A DNA stretch of 64,000 bases from Myxococcales bacterium (GCA_016706225.1 JADJKB010000025.1:310001-374000), one strand, 5' to 3'. Shown: positions 27,014-36,090, counted from the first letter of the stretch. The notes: generated by a model not told the origin, from the sequence alone. Made by a program: numbers and translations.

Positions 27014-30000
27014 GTGTTCAAGGTGGAGTGCCCGGGGTGCAATGCGCCCTATCAAGTCGACGAGCGGCGCGTCCCGTCGAGCGGGCTCAAGATGCGGTGC
27101 CCGAAGTGCGGCAATTCGTTCCAGGTCGATCCGCCGCCGGATCCTCGAGCGACCGGGCCGAGCCCGCTCCTTGCCAGTGCCATGACGGCCGGAGCGCCGG
27201 CGAAACCCGGCGCGCCGCCGGCCCGCAAACAAACGATGCTGGGAGTCGCGAGCCCCGGCGGTGCGGCGCCCGCTGCCGCCAAGCCGGTTCCGAAGGCCAC
27301 CCTGCTGGGAACCGCAGCGCCGGCCCCTCCGCGCCCCGGGGGACCTCCTCTTCCGCCTCGACCCGGGCAAAAACCCCCGGCATTCACGCCGGATGAGGCC
27401 GACCTGCCCGCCCTCGTGGCCCCCCCGCCGGCCTCGGCCGAGTTCGCAGATTTCGGCGATATCGGGATGGATCTCGACCTCCCGGCAGCGGCGGCCCCGG
27501 CAAAACCGGCACCGCCCAAACCGCCACCGCCTCGGGCTGCGCCTCCGCCAGCTCGGCCTGTCGTTCCAGAGCCGATCGAGGTCGACCTACCCGCGCCGGT
27601 GGTGAAGAACCCGAAAAGCACCGTCATCGGCATGGGCTTTGGCGAGATCGACCTTCCCGGGTCGCTGGGTGCCCACCCCGAGGCAGAGGAGTTCGACCTT
27701 CCAGCGGTCGGCGCTCGCCGAGCCGGTGGTCCGGCGTCCGCCCTCGACCTTCCCACCGCCGCCACCGGCAGGGGTGGTTTCGGCGATATCGATCTGCCGG
27801 TCGCTGCGGCCGATCTCCCGGCTCGTGGGGGCGGCGGTTTCGGCGAGCTGGATTTGCCATCCCTGAGCGCGGAGCTGCCGACCGTGGGCGGCGATCTGCC
27901 GGCGGTCCAGGCCGGGCTCCCGGCGGTCCAGGCCGGGCTCCCGGCGGTCCAGGCCGGGCTCCCGGCGATCGGCGCCGGACTTCCGGCCATCAGCGCCGGC
28001 CTCCCAGCAATCGGCGCCGGGCTCCCCGTGCCCGCTGCGGGCTTGCCTGCCCCTGCTGCCGGTCTTCCGGCTCAGGCCGCCGGGCTTCCGATGAACGCCG
28101 CGGGCATGCCGATGAATGCCGCGGGCATGCCCATGAACGCCGCGGGCATGCCGATGGCCCGTGGCACCCAGCCGATGGGCGCCGCATTCGGCGAGGTCGA
28201 TCTCGGAGGAGGCGGCGCGCAACAGTCCTCTCCGCCGTGGGGTGCTCAGCCCGGCGGCGACGCCTCCGGCGTGGTCCGCCAGTCCGGAGGCGGCACTGCG
28301 TTTGGTGAAGTGAACCTCGACGCTGGCGGCGGCGGTTCGATCGACGCGGCGCGCGACGACATGGAGTTTGGCGGGTTGCCGCAGGAAGGAGCAGCCCCTG
28401 CCGAGGGCGCCGCGCCCGCGCAGGCCCGCGCGCCGGTGCAGCGCGTCGCGCGCGAAGAAGAGCTCGAGCCGCCTCCAAAGAGGCGCAGCCTCAGAGCCAT
28501 CGCGGCGGTCGCTGTCGTTTTGGTGTTGGCGGGGGGGGCGTTGGCCCTCGTGCCGAGCGTCGGTCCGTTCGGTGTGCTCTGGGTCTACGACACGCTCAAG
28601 AGTGGCGACTATCAAAAGATCCTGGCCGACACCGCCAAGGGAGTGCGGGACAATCTCGCCAAGGACACCTTCCCCGACGCAAAATTGGCCTACCAGATCG
28701 CCGAGGGGGCGCGCGCCAAGAACAAACGACAAAAGGGGCTCGCTGCCTACGTCGCTTATGTGGCGTACGCGCGGGAGCTGCGCTTCGGTGCCGATCCCGA
28801 AGTGAGCGCGCGTGCGCAGGTGCTGCTCGACGAGCTCAAGACCGAGCAGCTGAAGGACGTGCCGAACCTCGAGCTCGCGCGCGCCGCCCAGGCAGCGGCG
28901 GCCAACAAACCGATAGCAAAGGGTTTGCTGGAGGCGCTGGCGAATGCAAGGCCGAACGACATCGACGTGCTGACGCTTCAGGGAGATTTTGCCCTAAAAG
29001 CGCGCGATCTGCAGGGCGCCGCTGCGGTTTGGGAAAAGGCCGAAGGCATCGAAAAGAGCGCGCGCACCGCCTATGGCCTCGCGCGCGCGCGCTTCGCCGC
29101 AGGGGATCGCAAACAGGCTGAAGAGCTCGCCAAGGTCACGCTGACGCGAAGCCCGTCCCACGCCGGGGCGCGGACGCTCACCGCGCGCGCAACCTGGAAC
29201 TTCGGGCAAGAGGCCGCCGCGACCAAGCTGTTGGAAGAAGTGACGGCAAGCGCGGGCACCGCCAGCTCGGCCGAGCTGGTCGAGGCGTTCACGTTGCTCG
29301 GGGAGGTGCACCTGGCTCGCTCGCGGGTCACTCACGCCGAGCGCGCATTTTCCGAGGCACTGAAGATCGATCCCAAGTCCGCCCGCGCACTGGTGGGGCT
29401 CGGCGACGCACTGTACCGGTCCGGCCGCTACTCCGAAGCCCTCGCGCGCTTCGAGGCCGCCTCACAGGCTGACGACAAAGAAATCACCGCGAAGATCGGC
29501 GTCGCCAAGACGACGCTGGCTCTCGAGCGCAATCAGGATGCGACCACCACAGTGAACAAGCTGCGCGTGGATTTTCCGACCAGTGTGCTCGTCGCGTACT
29601 GGTACGGCCGCGTTCAGGAGGCGGTGGGCAACCGCAAGGAAGCCGAGGCGGTGTTCCGCGCGGTGCTCAAGGCCGGTGGCACCGATCCCGACATCGCGCT
29701 CGTGCACATCGGCCTGGCCCAGCTGCTCAACACCCTCGGCAAAACGGACGACGCTCGGCAGGTGCTGCTCGACGCGAAGAAGGCCCTGCCGGAGTCGGTC
29801 ATGATCCTGGTGGCGATCGGTGACGTCTCGGTGGCCCAGGGCAAGACCGAAGAGGCGGTGACACAATACATCGAGGCGCTCAAGCTCGACCCGGGCGACG
29901 TGGGGGCAAAGTTCAAGCTTGGCACTGCCTATCGACGCGACAAGAAGTTCGAGCTTGCCGCGAAGACGTTCGATCAGGTTGCGACGGTCGACAAAGACTA

Positions 30001-30898
30001 CCCCGGCCTCGCGCTCGAGCGCGGCCTCCTGTTCGAAGCCTCGGGGCGAAGTGCGGAGGCGCTGCAAGCGTACGAAGATGCGCTCGCCAAGGCGCCGAAC
30101 GACACGGATCTGATGCTGCGCGTGGGGTGCGGGAAGGCAACGACCAAGGCCGCGAAGCAGGCCGGCGAGATGATCAGCAAGGTGCTGGAAAAGCGCCCGA
30201 GCTCGGCCGAGGCGCAGCACTGTCGCGGCAAGGCGCTCATGACCGAGGGCTCGAACCTGGCCGAGGCGCTACGTACGCTGGAGAAGGCCGTCGACCTCGA
30301 TCCGAACCGCGCCGACTACCACTTCTGGGTTGCGTGGGCCGCCAACGAAGCTGGACGCCCGGCGCGCGCCGAGGTCGCCGTGCAGAAGGCCATCGAGCTC
30401 GACGCGGGGCTCGCCGACGCCTACTGGCAGCGCGGCGTGCTTCGCTTCAAACAGGGCGCCGTGCGGGACGCCGTCAAAGATCTCCAGAAGGCCCTGCAGC
30501 TCAAGCCCAGCCGCATCGAGGCCCACGCAGCGCTCGGTGACTGTTATTACGACCTGGGCAAAGAGGGCGAAGCCCTGCAGGAGTACCAGTCCGCCGTCGA
30601 AGGTCAGCCCGACAACTTCCTGTGGCGGTTCCGCTACGGCAAGCTGCTGGCGTCCAGCAATCGCAACGGCGAGGCGGAGACGGAGCTCACGAAGTCTCTC
30701 GAGCTCATGGCGAAGGCCGGCGAAAAACCGCGCTGGGAGTGGGAGGCGCATCACATCCTGGCGCGGGCCATGGGCGCCAAAAAGGAGGCCATTCCGCACT
30801 GGGAGGCCTTCCTCCGGCTGGCTCCAGCAGACAATCCGTACCGAGCCGACGCCAAGAAGAACCTGACCGCGCTCGGCAAACCGTGGGACGGCAACTGA
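27014..30898 (+). CDS. Zinc-ribbon / low-complexity / transmembrane / TPR protein
   Basis: 1294 residues from GTG 27014, chosen because it starts exactly at an MJ0042-type zinc ribbon (Cys6, Cys9, Cys29, Cys32: CPGC...CPKC). Residues about 45-480 are low complexity: repeated FG(E/D)hDLP-like motifs (FGEIDLP, FGDIDLP, FGELDLP, FGEVDLG) and a heptad LPAxxAG tract. One transmembrane helix (about 492-515, AIAAVAVVLVLAGGALALVP) separates the cytoplasmic part from about 770 residues of well-formed TPRs, for example AERAFSEALKIDPKSARALVGLGDALYRSGRYSEALARFEAA, presumably periplasmic. Myxobacterial motility and envelope proteins such as GltJ/AgmX share the zinc-ribbon-plus-TM plan, but no orthology is claimed. 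Overlaps the M48 gene start. Confidence 0.85.
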   Translation: MFKVECPGCNAPYQVDERRVPSSGLKMRCPKCGNSFQVDPPPDPRATGPSPLLASAMTAGAPAKPGAPPARKQTMLGVASPGGAAPAAAKPVPKATLLGTAAPAPPRPGGPPLPPRPGQKPPAFTPDEADLPALVAPPPASAEFADFGDIGMDLDLPAAAAPAKPAPPKPPPPRAAPPPARPVVPEPIEVDLPAPVVKNPKSTVIGMGFGEIDLPGSLGAHPEAEEFDLPAVGARRAGGPASALDLPTAATGRGGFGDIDLPVAAADLPARGGGGFGELDLPSLSAELPTVGGDLPAVQAGLPAVQAGLPAVQAGLPAIGAGLPAISAGLPAIGAGLPVPAAGLPAPAAGLPAQAAGLPMNAAGMPMNAAGMPMNAAGMPMARGTQPMGAAFGEVDLGGGGAQQSSPPWGAQPGGDASGVVRQSGGGTAFGEVNLDAGGGGSIDAARDDMEFGGLPQEGAAPAEGAAPAQARAPVQRVAREEELEPPPKRRSLRAIAAVAVVLVLAGGALALVPSVGPFGVLWVYDTLKSGDYQKILADTAKGVRDNLAKDTFPDAKLAYQIAEGARAKNKRQKGLAAYVAYVAYARELRFGADPEVSARAQVLLDELKTEQLKDVPNLELARAAQAAAANKPIAKGLLEALANARPNDIDVLTLQGDFALKARDLQGAAAVWEKAEGIEKSARTAYGLARARFAAGDRKQAEELAKVTLTRSPSHAGARTLTARATWNFGQEAAATKLLEEVTASAGTASSAELVEAFTLLGEVHLARSRVTHAERAFSEALKIDPKSARALVGLGDALYRSGRYSEALARFEAASQADDKEITAKIGVAKTTLALERNQDATTTVNKLRVDFPTSVLVAYWYGRVQEAVGNRKEAEAVFRAVLKAGGTDPDIALVHIGLAQLLNTLGKTDDARQVLLDAKKALPESVMILVAIGDVSVAQGKTEEAVTQYIEALKLDPGDVGAKFKLGTAYRRDKKFELAAKTFDQVATVDKDYPGLALERGLLFEASGRSAEALQAYEDALAKAPNDTDLMLRVGCGKATTKAAKQAGEMISKVLEKRPSSAEAQHCRGKALMTEGSNLAEALRTLEKAVDLDPNRADYHFWVAWAANEAGRPARAEVAVQKAIELDAGLADAYWQRGVLRFKQGAVRDAVKDLQKALQLKPSRIEAHAALGDCYYDLGKEGEALQEYQSAVEGQPDNFLWRFRYGKLLASSNRNGEAETELTKSLELMAKAGEKPRWEWEAHHILARAMGAKKEAIPHWEAFLRLAPADNPYRADAKKNLTALGKPWDGN
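27892..28160 (+). repeat. In-frame 21-bp repeats encoding LPAxxAG heptads
   Basis: Within the zinc-ribbon/TPR gene a 21-bp unit, ggcggtccaggccgggctccc, occurs three times exactly (27901-27921, 27922-27942, 27943-27963). It is followed by diverged units and a second block of near-identical 21-mers around 28090-28150 (peptide MPMNAAG). Together they encode about 13 heptads of the pattern LPAVQAG -> LPAIGAG -> LPAPAAG -> MPMNAAG. All units keep frame, so copy-number change would only lengthen the linker. Confidence 0.85.
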
Positions 30899-32199
30899 GC
30901 TCCGCCGCGGCGCCTGGGGCCGCGCTCGCTTCGAAGCTCGACGTCGATCGCATCGTCTTCGATGGTGATCGGGACCTCAGACGCGAGCTCCTGGCGGATA
31001 AACGCTTCGTTCGCTTGCTGATCGCCCGGGACGCGGACGCCGCCAGTGTTTCGGCGCGCCGCCAGCTGCTGCTCAGCGCATTGCGCCTGTCGCCGGCGAT
31101 GGCACCAGAACCTCTCGCTGCGCTGTCACACGTCAGCGAAACGCTGGGCATCGAAGCGGACGTCGAGCTCTACTGCGTGTCCGAGACGCGCATCAACGCC
31201 TTCGTCGTGCCACCCCGGGATGCCGGCGGCGTCCTGCTCGTTGGTCTCACCAGCGAGGCTCTCGAGCGCCTCGACGAGGGGGAGCTTCGCTTCGTGCTCG
31301 GTCACGAAATCGGCCACGCGCTCCTCGGCCACTTCAACCTGTCCGTCGCCGATCTCGTGGGGCACGACGACGTGGCACCCATTCAGCTCGTGCGCCTGGC
31401 AGCCTGGATGCGCTACGCGGAACTGTCCGCGGACCGCGTCGGGCTGCTTTGTTCGGATGACTTCGACGCGGCGGTACGGGCGTTCTTCAAGCTCACCAGC
31501 GGGCTCTCCAAACCGAGCTACCTGGGACACGCCCGCGCTCACGCCGACCAGCTCGCCGCGGTGACCCGGGACCAGATGGAGAGCAGCGAAGCGGACTGGT
31601 TCGCAACCCACCCGTACAGCCCGATCCGGGTCAAGGCGCTCGACCTGTTTGCGCGCTCCGAGACGTTTCACGCCCTGGCAGGTCGCAGCGCATCGGAGGC
31701 ACGTTTCCACCGCTTCTTGGGCAAGAGCGGCGCGCTCTTGCCGGAGCAGGAACTGGAGCGCGAGGTCTCGGGGCTGATGAGCTTGATGAATCCGAGCTTC
31801 ATGTCGGACGACCTGGACGTGGTCGTCTGGACGCGTGAGCTGTGCGCGCTCGCCGGCATGGCCGTGGCGCTGGCCGACGGACGCATCACGCGCGGCGAAC
31901 GCAAGGCGCTGGGCAAGCTCGTCGGCCGACGCGGCATGGTCGACAAAGCCGAGGCGCTGCTCGAGCTGTCGCCGGCGGAGCACGACGCGCGCTTGCGCCA
32001 GGTTGCCGAGCGCCTCAAGTCGCATCTGTCTCCGCTCGCTTGCCGCAAGGTCATCGAAGATCTGCTCGCCGTCGCGTTGGCAGACCGGCGGCTCGATCGT
32101 GCAGAGGTCGAGACGGTGATCGAAGTTGCGGGTCTGATCGGGATGCCCGCGGAAGAGGTCGAACGCAGCTTGGTGCGGCTACTCAAACACCTGGATTGA
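30883..32199 (+). CDS. M48 family metalloprotease with C-terminal TerB-like domain
   Basis: About 438 residues from GTG 30883, which overlaps the upstream gene by 16 bp; the start is not certain. Zinc motif HEIGH (His141, Glu142, His145) inside RFVLGHEIGHALLGHF, with the third ligand in AELSADRVG (Glu180, Asp184): an intact M48 active site. No transmembrane helix, unlike HtpX, so this is a soluble form. The C-terminal about 140 residues (VVWTRELCALAGMAVALADGRITRGERKALGKLVGRRG...ALADRRLDRAEVETVIEVAGLIGMP) show the two-fold ADG/ADR plus acidic helix pattern of TerB-like domains. Fusion of a soluble M48 protease with a TerB-like module is uncommon. Substrate unknown. Confidence 0.85.
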   Translation: MGRQLSSAAAPGAALASKLDVDRIVFDGDRDLRRELLADKRFVRLLIARDADAASVSARRQLLLSALRLSPAMAPEPLAALSHVSETLGIEADVELYCVSETRINAFVVPPRDAGGVLLVGLTSEALERLDEGELRFVLGHEIGHALLGHFNLSVADLVGHDDVAPIQLVRLAAWMRYAELSADRVGLLCSDDFDAAVRAFFKLTSGLSKPSYLGHARAHADQLAAVTRDQMESSEADWFATHPYSPIRVKALDLFARSETFHALAGRSASEARFHRFLGKSGALLPEQELEREVSGLMSLMNPSFMSDDLDVVVWTRELCALAGMAVALADGRITRGERKALGKLVGRRGMVDKAEALLELSPAEHDARLRQVAERLKSHLSPLACRKVIEDLLAVALADRRLDRAEVETVIEVAGLIGMPAEEVERSLVRLLKHLD

Positions 32200-32206
32200 G
32201 GTCGGC

Positions 32207-33249
32207 ATGCCGGCAGACGAAGCGCCTGCGCGCAAACGCTACGAACCCGTGCCCGCGACGCTGATCGGCGGTTTCCTCGGCTCTGGCAAGACCACGCTTC
32301 TCAACCGCATCTTGGCCGGAGAGCACGGGCGGCGAGTCGCCGTGCTGGTGAACGACTTCGGCGACGTGAGCATCGATGCCGAGCTGATCGAGGCAGCGGA
32401 CGAGACCAGCGTCACCCTCACGAACGGCTGCATCTGTTGTTCGATCAAGGACGATTTGCTGGGTGCAGTGCAGCGCCTCCTCCGTCGCGAGCCGCCGCCG
32501 GAGCAGCTGGTCGTCGAGCTGTCGGGGATCGCCGATCCCGGCAGTGTGCTGCGCACATTCGCGCTGATGGAGCGGCGCTGGCCCCTGTTCGTCGACGGCG
32601 TCGTTCTTGTCGTCGACTCGGAGCAGTTTCCGGAGCCCGACGAGCCACACTTCACCTTGGCGCGCGAACAGCTCGTCCTGGCGGATGTCGTGCTGCTCAA
32701 CAAATGGATCTGGTGACTCCCGCGCGAGTGGCCGAGCTGCGGAGCAAGATCGTCGAGTGGGTCCCGACCGCTCGCGTGGTCGAGACGGTCCGAGCCGAGG
32801 TGCCGCTCGAGCTGCTCTTGGGGCTCGGCCCGGAGCTGACACGGGACCTCGAAGAGCACGCGTCGGCCCCTCTCGCCAGCGCGACACCGCACGGTTTCTC
32901 GACCTTCACCTACCGCAGCTCCGCACTGCTCTCGCTCGCAAAGCTGAGAGCAGCGTGTACCGAGCTGCCGAGCGCCGTCTTCCGAGCCAAAGGCTTCGTG
33001 TATCTCGACGCGCGCCCGGATCACCGCACGCGCTTGCAGATCGTCGGACGTCGCGCGCGCATCGATCTCGGAGAGCCGTGGGCTGGGAGGAAGCCGGAGA
33101 CTGTGCTCGTGTTCATCGGCGGAGCCGCAGGATTCGACCCGGCGTCGCTGGCCGCGAGCTTTGCCGCTTGCGAAGCCGATCCGGGCACACGGCCCTCGCT
33201 GCTCGGCGCCGCGGTGGAGTGGCTTCGAGGCAAGTTCCTGGAGCGTTGA
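32207..33249 (+). pseudogene. CobW/COG0523-type GTPase, split by a -1 frameshift
   Basis: The first frame (from ATG 32207) has Walker A GGFLGSGKTT (21-30), the metal-binding CICC motif (75-78) and ELSGIADPG, then reads VVLLNK and hits TGG ATC TGG TGA. Moving back one base at the AAA of 32702-32704 restores NK-MDLVTPARVAELRSKIVEW, the NKxDLV guanine-specificity motif, and a full CobW C-terminal domain to 33249. A single missing A is thus enough to explain the break. COG0523 GTPases are metal chaperones or insertases. Whether this is a sequencing error in the A-run, true inactivation or recoding cannot be decided here; the site is not a canonical slippery heptamer. It follows the M48 gene by 7 bp. 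Confidence 0.85.
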
Positions 33250-33331
33250 GGCGAGCGGCACGACCAGCCCAAAGGCAGCCCGCGTTGGGCCTCTTCGTGC
33301 GAAGATGGCAGGCGAGGGTTTTGGAAACGGA

Positions 33332-33844
33332 TCAGACTGAGCGCGGCTTACTCGACCCCAGTGAGCTCGACCTGCCGGATCGCGCGGCGTGGCTGGCGAC
33401 GTTGTCTTCGCGCCAGTAGACGTGTTGGGCGTCCGCGCCGATGACGAGCACTTTCGCGCCGGACTTCGCCATGCGCACCGGCACGCCTCCCGCTCGTGGC
33501 ACGCACCAGATCCCGTGCTGCTGCGAGGCGTCGAGTGCGTCGGAGTAGTACAGCGCTTGGGAATCGACGGCCAGGCTCGTCGGCTTGATGTTCTCGACGA
33601 GCGGGACGGGGGTCGAGCCGACGGCATCGATGCGAAAGATCCCGCCCTTCCCAGATTCCAGGTCGTGTGCCCAAAAAACGACGCCGCCCTCTTCTTTGAC
33701 GAAGTCGTCGGGCGTCGTCGTGTCAGCAACACTGTCGATGACGACGCCTTGCTCCGCGCCCGTCAGTCGCGTTCGCCGCCGTCGCTCGCGCGCAATATCG
33801 CGCGCTGTGCGGGGGAAACGCGCCGAGTCACGCCCCGGCGTCAC
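33332..33844 (-). pseudogene. Fragment of a beta-propeller protein
   Basis: The recognisable part (from about 33750 down) has two propeller-like blades: VVFWAHDLESGKGGIFRIDAVG...IKPTSLAVDSQALYYSDAL and GIWCVPRAGGVPVRMAKSGAKVLVIGADAQHVYWRED. Full-length relatives carry a signal peptide and six or more blades; here neither is visible, and the N-terminal 35 residues are Arg-rich and unlike the family. Near the 3' end another frame reads AIRQVELTGVE-stop, which looks like the natural last strand, so there may also be a frameshift. Probably a remnant. Confidence 0.4.
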
Positions 33845-33877
33845 CCTCCGCGACCTCGCCGCCGGCGCTGTTTCCTC

Positions 33878-34681
33878 TCACGGAGTCTGACCTGCGAACG
33901 CCCCGCAGCTCGGGCACCTGGCGCCCGGGCTCATCACGAACAGCGCCGCGCAAAACGGACAGCGGGTCGCAACGAGCTCCACAGCTGCCAGCCCGAGCTC
34001 AGGACGTTCGCGCCGCAGCCGCAGTGTGGCCGCGACGAGCAGATCACGCAGCGCATGCTCGGCCAGGTTCGCGCGGCGAAGTGGCAGTGACGACGAGCTC
34101 TGGAGGCCGATGAGGCGCAAGCTCGCCGGCTGTCGCGTGACGGCCTCGTCGTATCCCAGCGTGGGTGAGAAGGTGATGCCGAGCAGATCACTGCCGTCGA
34201 TGATTTGTTCATCCCAGCGCTCGCCGCCGCGGGCGTGGTAGGCGCGCAGGCTCTCGGCACGGATCTCGACGACGGTGCTCGGCAGCGGGCCGCTGCCGCG
34301 GACGTCGGCCCAGGCGTGTCTGAGCTTGCGCCGGCCATCGGGCGAAAGTGCGAGGAGACCGAGCAGCGGCAAGCAGAGCACGAACAGGATCGTGCCGAAA
34401 ACTCGCTGCAAGGCGGTCGCCGGTCGGCTCTGTTCCACGACCTTCAGCGCGTCGACATCGCGCGTGATCTCGATGCCGTGCTGCTGCAGGACCGCGCTCG
34501 AGCGCTGCTCGTTCAGCTCCTCGGGGTGAGCCAAGAGCGGGCGCCCGCCGTACGGGGTGGGTTCGAGCTGACCACCGGATCGGGGTCCGAACAACCCGGT
34601 GCGGAGCCGGCCAAGAGCGCGCAGGTCACCACGAACGGCCGCCGGGGCCGGGCAACTGCACTCATCAGAGCAGGTTAGCAC
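33878..34681 (-). CDS. Membrane protein with C-terminal zinc ribbon
   Basis: About 267 residues if started at GTG 34681; the start is unclear because the open frame continues far upstream, antisense to the RIO kinase gene. One transmembrane segment (FGTILFVLCLPLLGLLAL), a domain with ESLRAYHARGGERWDEQIIDGSDLLGITFSP, then a C-terminal four-Cys zinc ribbon (CPFCAALFVMSPGARCPSC). In the +1 frame, the ATG at about 34667 starts a lipoprotein-like leader (FVVTCALLAGSAPGC) that ends just where the present frame becomes convincing (YGGRPLLAHPEELNEQRSS), so a frameshift near 34560 is possible. Function unknown. Divergent from the RIO kinase across about 66 bp. Confidence 0.55.
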   Translation of the reverse strand: MLTCSDECSCPAPAAVRGDLRALGRLRTGLFGPRSGGQLEPTPYGGRPLLAHPEELNEQRSSAVLQQHGIEITRDVDALKVVEQSRPATALQRVFGTILFVLCLPLLGLLALSPDGRRKLRHAWADVRGSGPLPSTVVEIRAESLRAYHARGGERWDEQIIDGSDLLGITFSPTLGYDEAVTRQPASLRLIGLQSSSSLPLRRANLAEHALRDLLVAATLRLRRERPELGLAAVELVATRCPFCAALFVMSPGARCPSCGAFAGQTP

Positions 34682-34747
34682 GCGCGTCTGAGCCGGTAAT
34701 GTCGCGCAAGGCGACGCCGCCGGGGGATGGAGTAGGGTCCCGGCCAG

Positions 34748-36031
34748 ATGCGGGTGCCTGACAGCCTGGTGGCGCTCTTGGACTACGGAGTCCTCGACGA
34801 CGTCGTTCGACCGCTGATGAGCGGCAAGGAAGCACAGGTCTATCTGGTCGTCTCCGGTGGGCGGTACGCCGTGGCCAAGGTCTACAAGGACGCTCAGGAC
34901 CGCTCCTTCAAACACCGCGCCGAGTACACCGAAGGGCGCAAGGTGCGCAACAGCCGCGATCAGCGGGCGATCGCCAACCGTTCCAAACACGGTCGAGCGA
35001 AGGACGAGTCCGCCTGGCGCTCGACCGAGGTGGACATGATTCACCGGCTCCACGCGGCGGGTGTGCGCGTGCCCGTTCCCTACCATTTCATCGAGGGGGT
35101 CCTCCTGATGGAGCTCGTGACCGACGCCCAGGGAATTCCCGCCCCGCGCCTGGGCGACCTTTCGTTCGACGCCGTGGCGGCGCGTGCGATCTACGACCGC
35201 CTCGTCCGAGCGGCCGTCCAGATGTTGTGTGCCGGCGTCGTGCACGGCGACCTCTCCGAATTCAACGTGCTCGTCGGTGCGGACGGCCCCGTGGTGATCG
35301 ACTTTCCGCAGTCCATCGACACCGCTCACAACACGAATGCTCGGACGCTCTTGGTCCGCGATGTCGACAACCTGCACCGTTTTCTCGCCCGTCACGTCCC
35401 GTCGGCGCGTCGCCTCCCGTACGCCGAGGAGATGTGGAGCCTCCACGAGCGCAACCTGCTGACGCCCGATACGGTTCTCCGCGGCGACTTCCGCGCGGCG
35501 GCACGACGCGCGAACACCGCCTCGGTGCTCGACATCATCCGTGACGCAGACCGCGACGAGCGAAAACGGCGCGACGCGCTCGGGCTCCGTGGCGGTCCGC
35601 CGGCGCCCGCCCATCCAACACGCGGCGGCGGCGGACGTGGACCGAGCTACGATCCGCACGCCCGTCGGCCGCAGGCGCCGCCGCCGCAGCAAGGCCGGAG
35701 CGCGCCTGCGAAGCCTACCCCGCCCGTGTACCAGGGACTCCGGGATGAAGGTCTGAAGTTCTTCCGGCACCTCCGCGATCCTGCGCCGCCGGGCGCGGCT
35801 CGAAACGGCAAACATCCCCAAGGGCCGCGACCCCAGGGCCAGCGGCACGGACAAGAGCAGCAACAGCACCGGCAGCCGGAACGTCCGCAAGGGCAACCGT
35901 CCCAGGGGCAGCGTCCTCAGGTGCCGCCGCCGCGAGGCCAGCATCCCCAGACACCAGCGGCGCAAGCGGGGTCGCCGCAGGCGCAGGCCTCGGGGTCTCG
36001 GCGGCCGCGTCGGCGCAGGTCCCGCCGATGA
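34748..36031 (+). CDS. RIO1-type atypical serine/threonine kinase with basic Gln/Pro-rich tail
   Basis: 427 residues. RIO signatures in order: MSGKEAQVYLV (nucleotide loop, the RIO1 STGKEA counterpart), AVAKVYK (Lys44), SFKHRAEYTEGRKVRNSRDQRA (flexible loop), WRSTEVDMIHRL, HGDLSEFN (catalytic Asp168, Asn173) and IDFPQSID (metal Asp185). The kinase core is intact. Residues about 270-427 are a low-complexity tail of Gly/Pro, then Gln/Pro/Arg, ending in RRPRRRRSRR. In eukaryotes and archaea RIO1 acts in small-subunit maturation; bacterial members are little studied, and the basic tail hints at RNA or ribosome contact (inference). Monocistronic; converges on the methyltransferase gene. Confidence 0.92.
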   Translation: MRVPDSLVALLDYGVLDDVVRPLMSGKEAQVYLVVSGGRYAVAKVYKDAQDRSFKHRAEYTEGRKVRNSRDQRAIANRSKHGRAKDESAWRSTEVDMIHRLHAAGVRVPVPYHFIEGVLLMELVTDAQGIPAPRLGDLSFDAVAARAIYDRLVRAAVQMLCAGVVHGDLSEFNVLVGADGPVVIDFPQSIDTAHNTNARTLLVRDVDNLHRFLARHVPSARRLPYAEEMWSLHERNLLTPDTVLRGDFRAAARRANTASVLDIIRDADRDERKRRDALGLRGGPPAPAHPTRGGGGRGPSYDPHARRPQAPPPQQGRSAPAKPTPPVYQGLRDEGLKFFRHLRDPAPPGAARNGKHPQGPRPQGQRHGQEQQQHRQPERPQGQPSQGQRPQVPPPRGQHPQTPAAQAGSPQAQASGSRRPRRRRSRR

Positions 36032-36090
36032 CTCTCCGGCTCACGAGCGGGCCTGGCCGGAACCTGGCGCGGCGCTGACTTCGACGACGC

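Noticed and set aside
27892..28160. Possible CRISPR-like repeat array
   Set aside because: The 21-bp units are directly adjacent without spacers, in frame, and encode a protein heptad.
34682..35965. Upstream extension of the minus-strand zinc-ribbon frame
   Set aside because: Antisense to the RIO kinase, whose catalytic motifs prove the coding strand; the extension has no domain.
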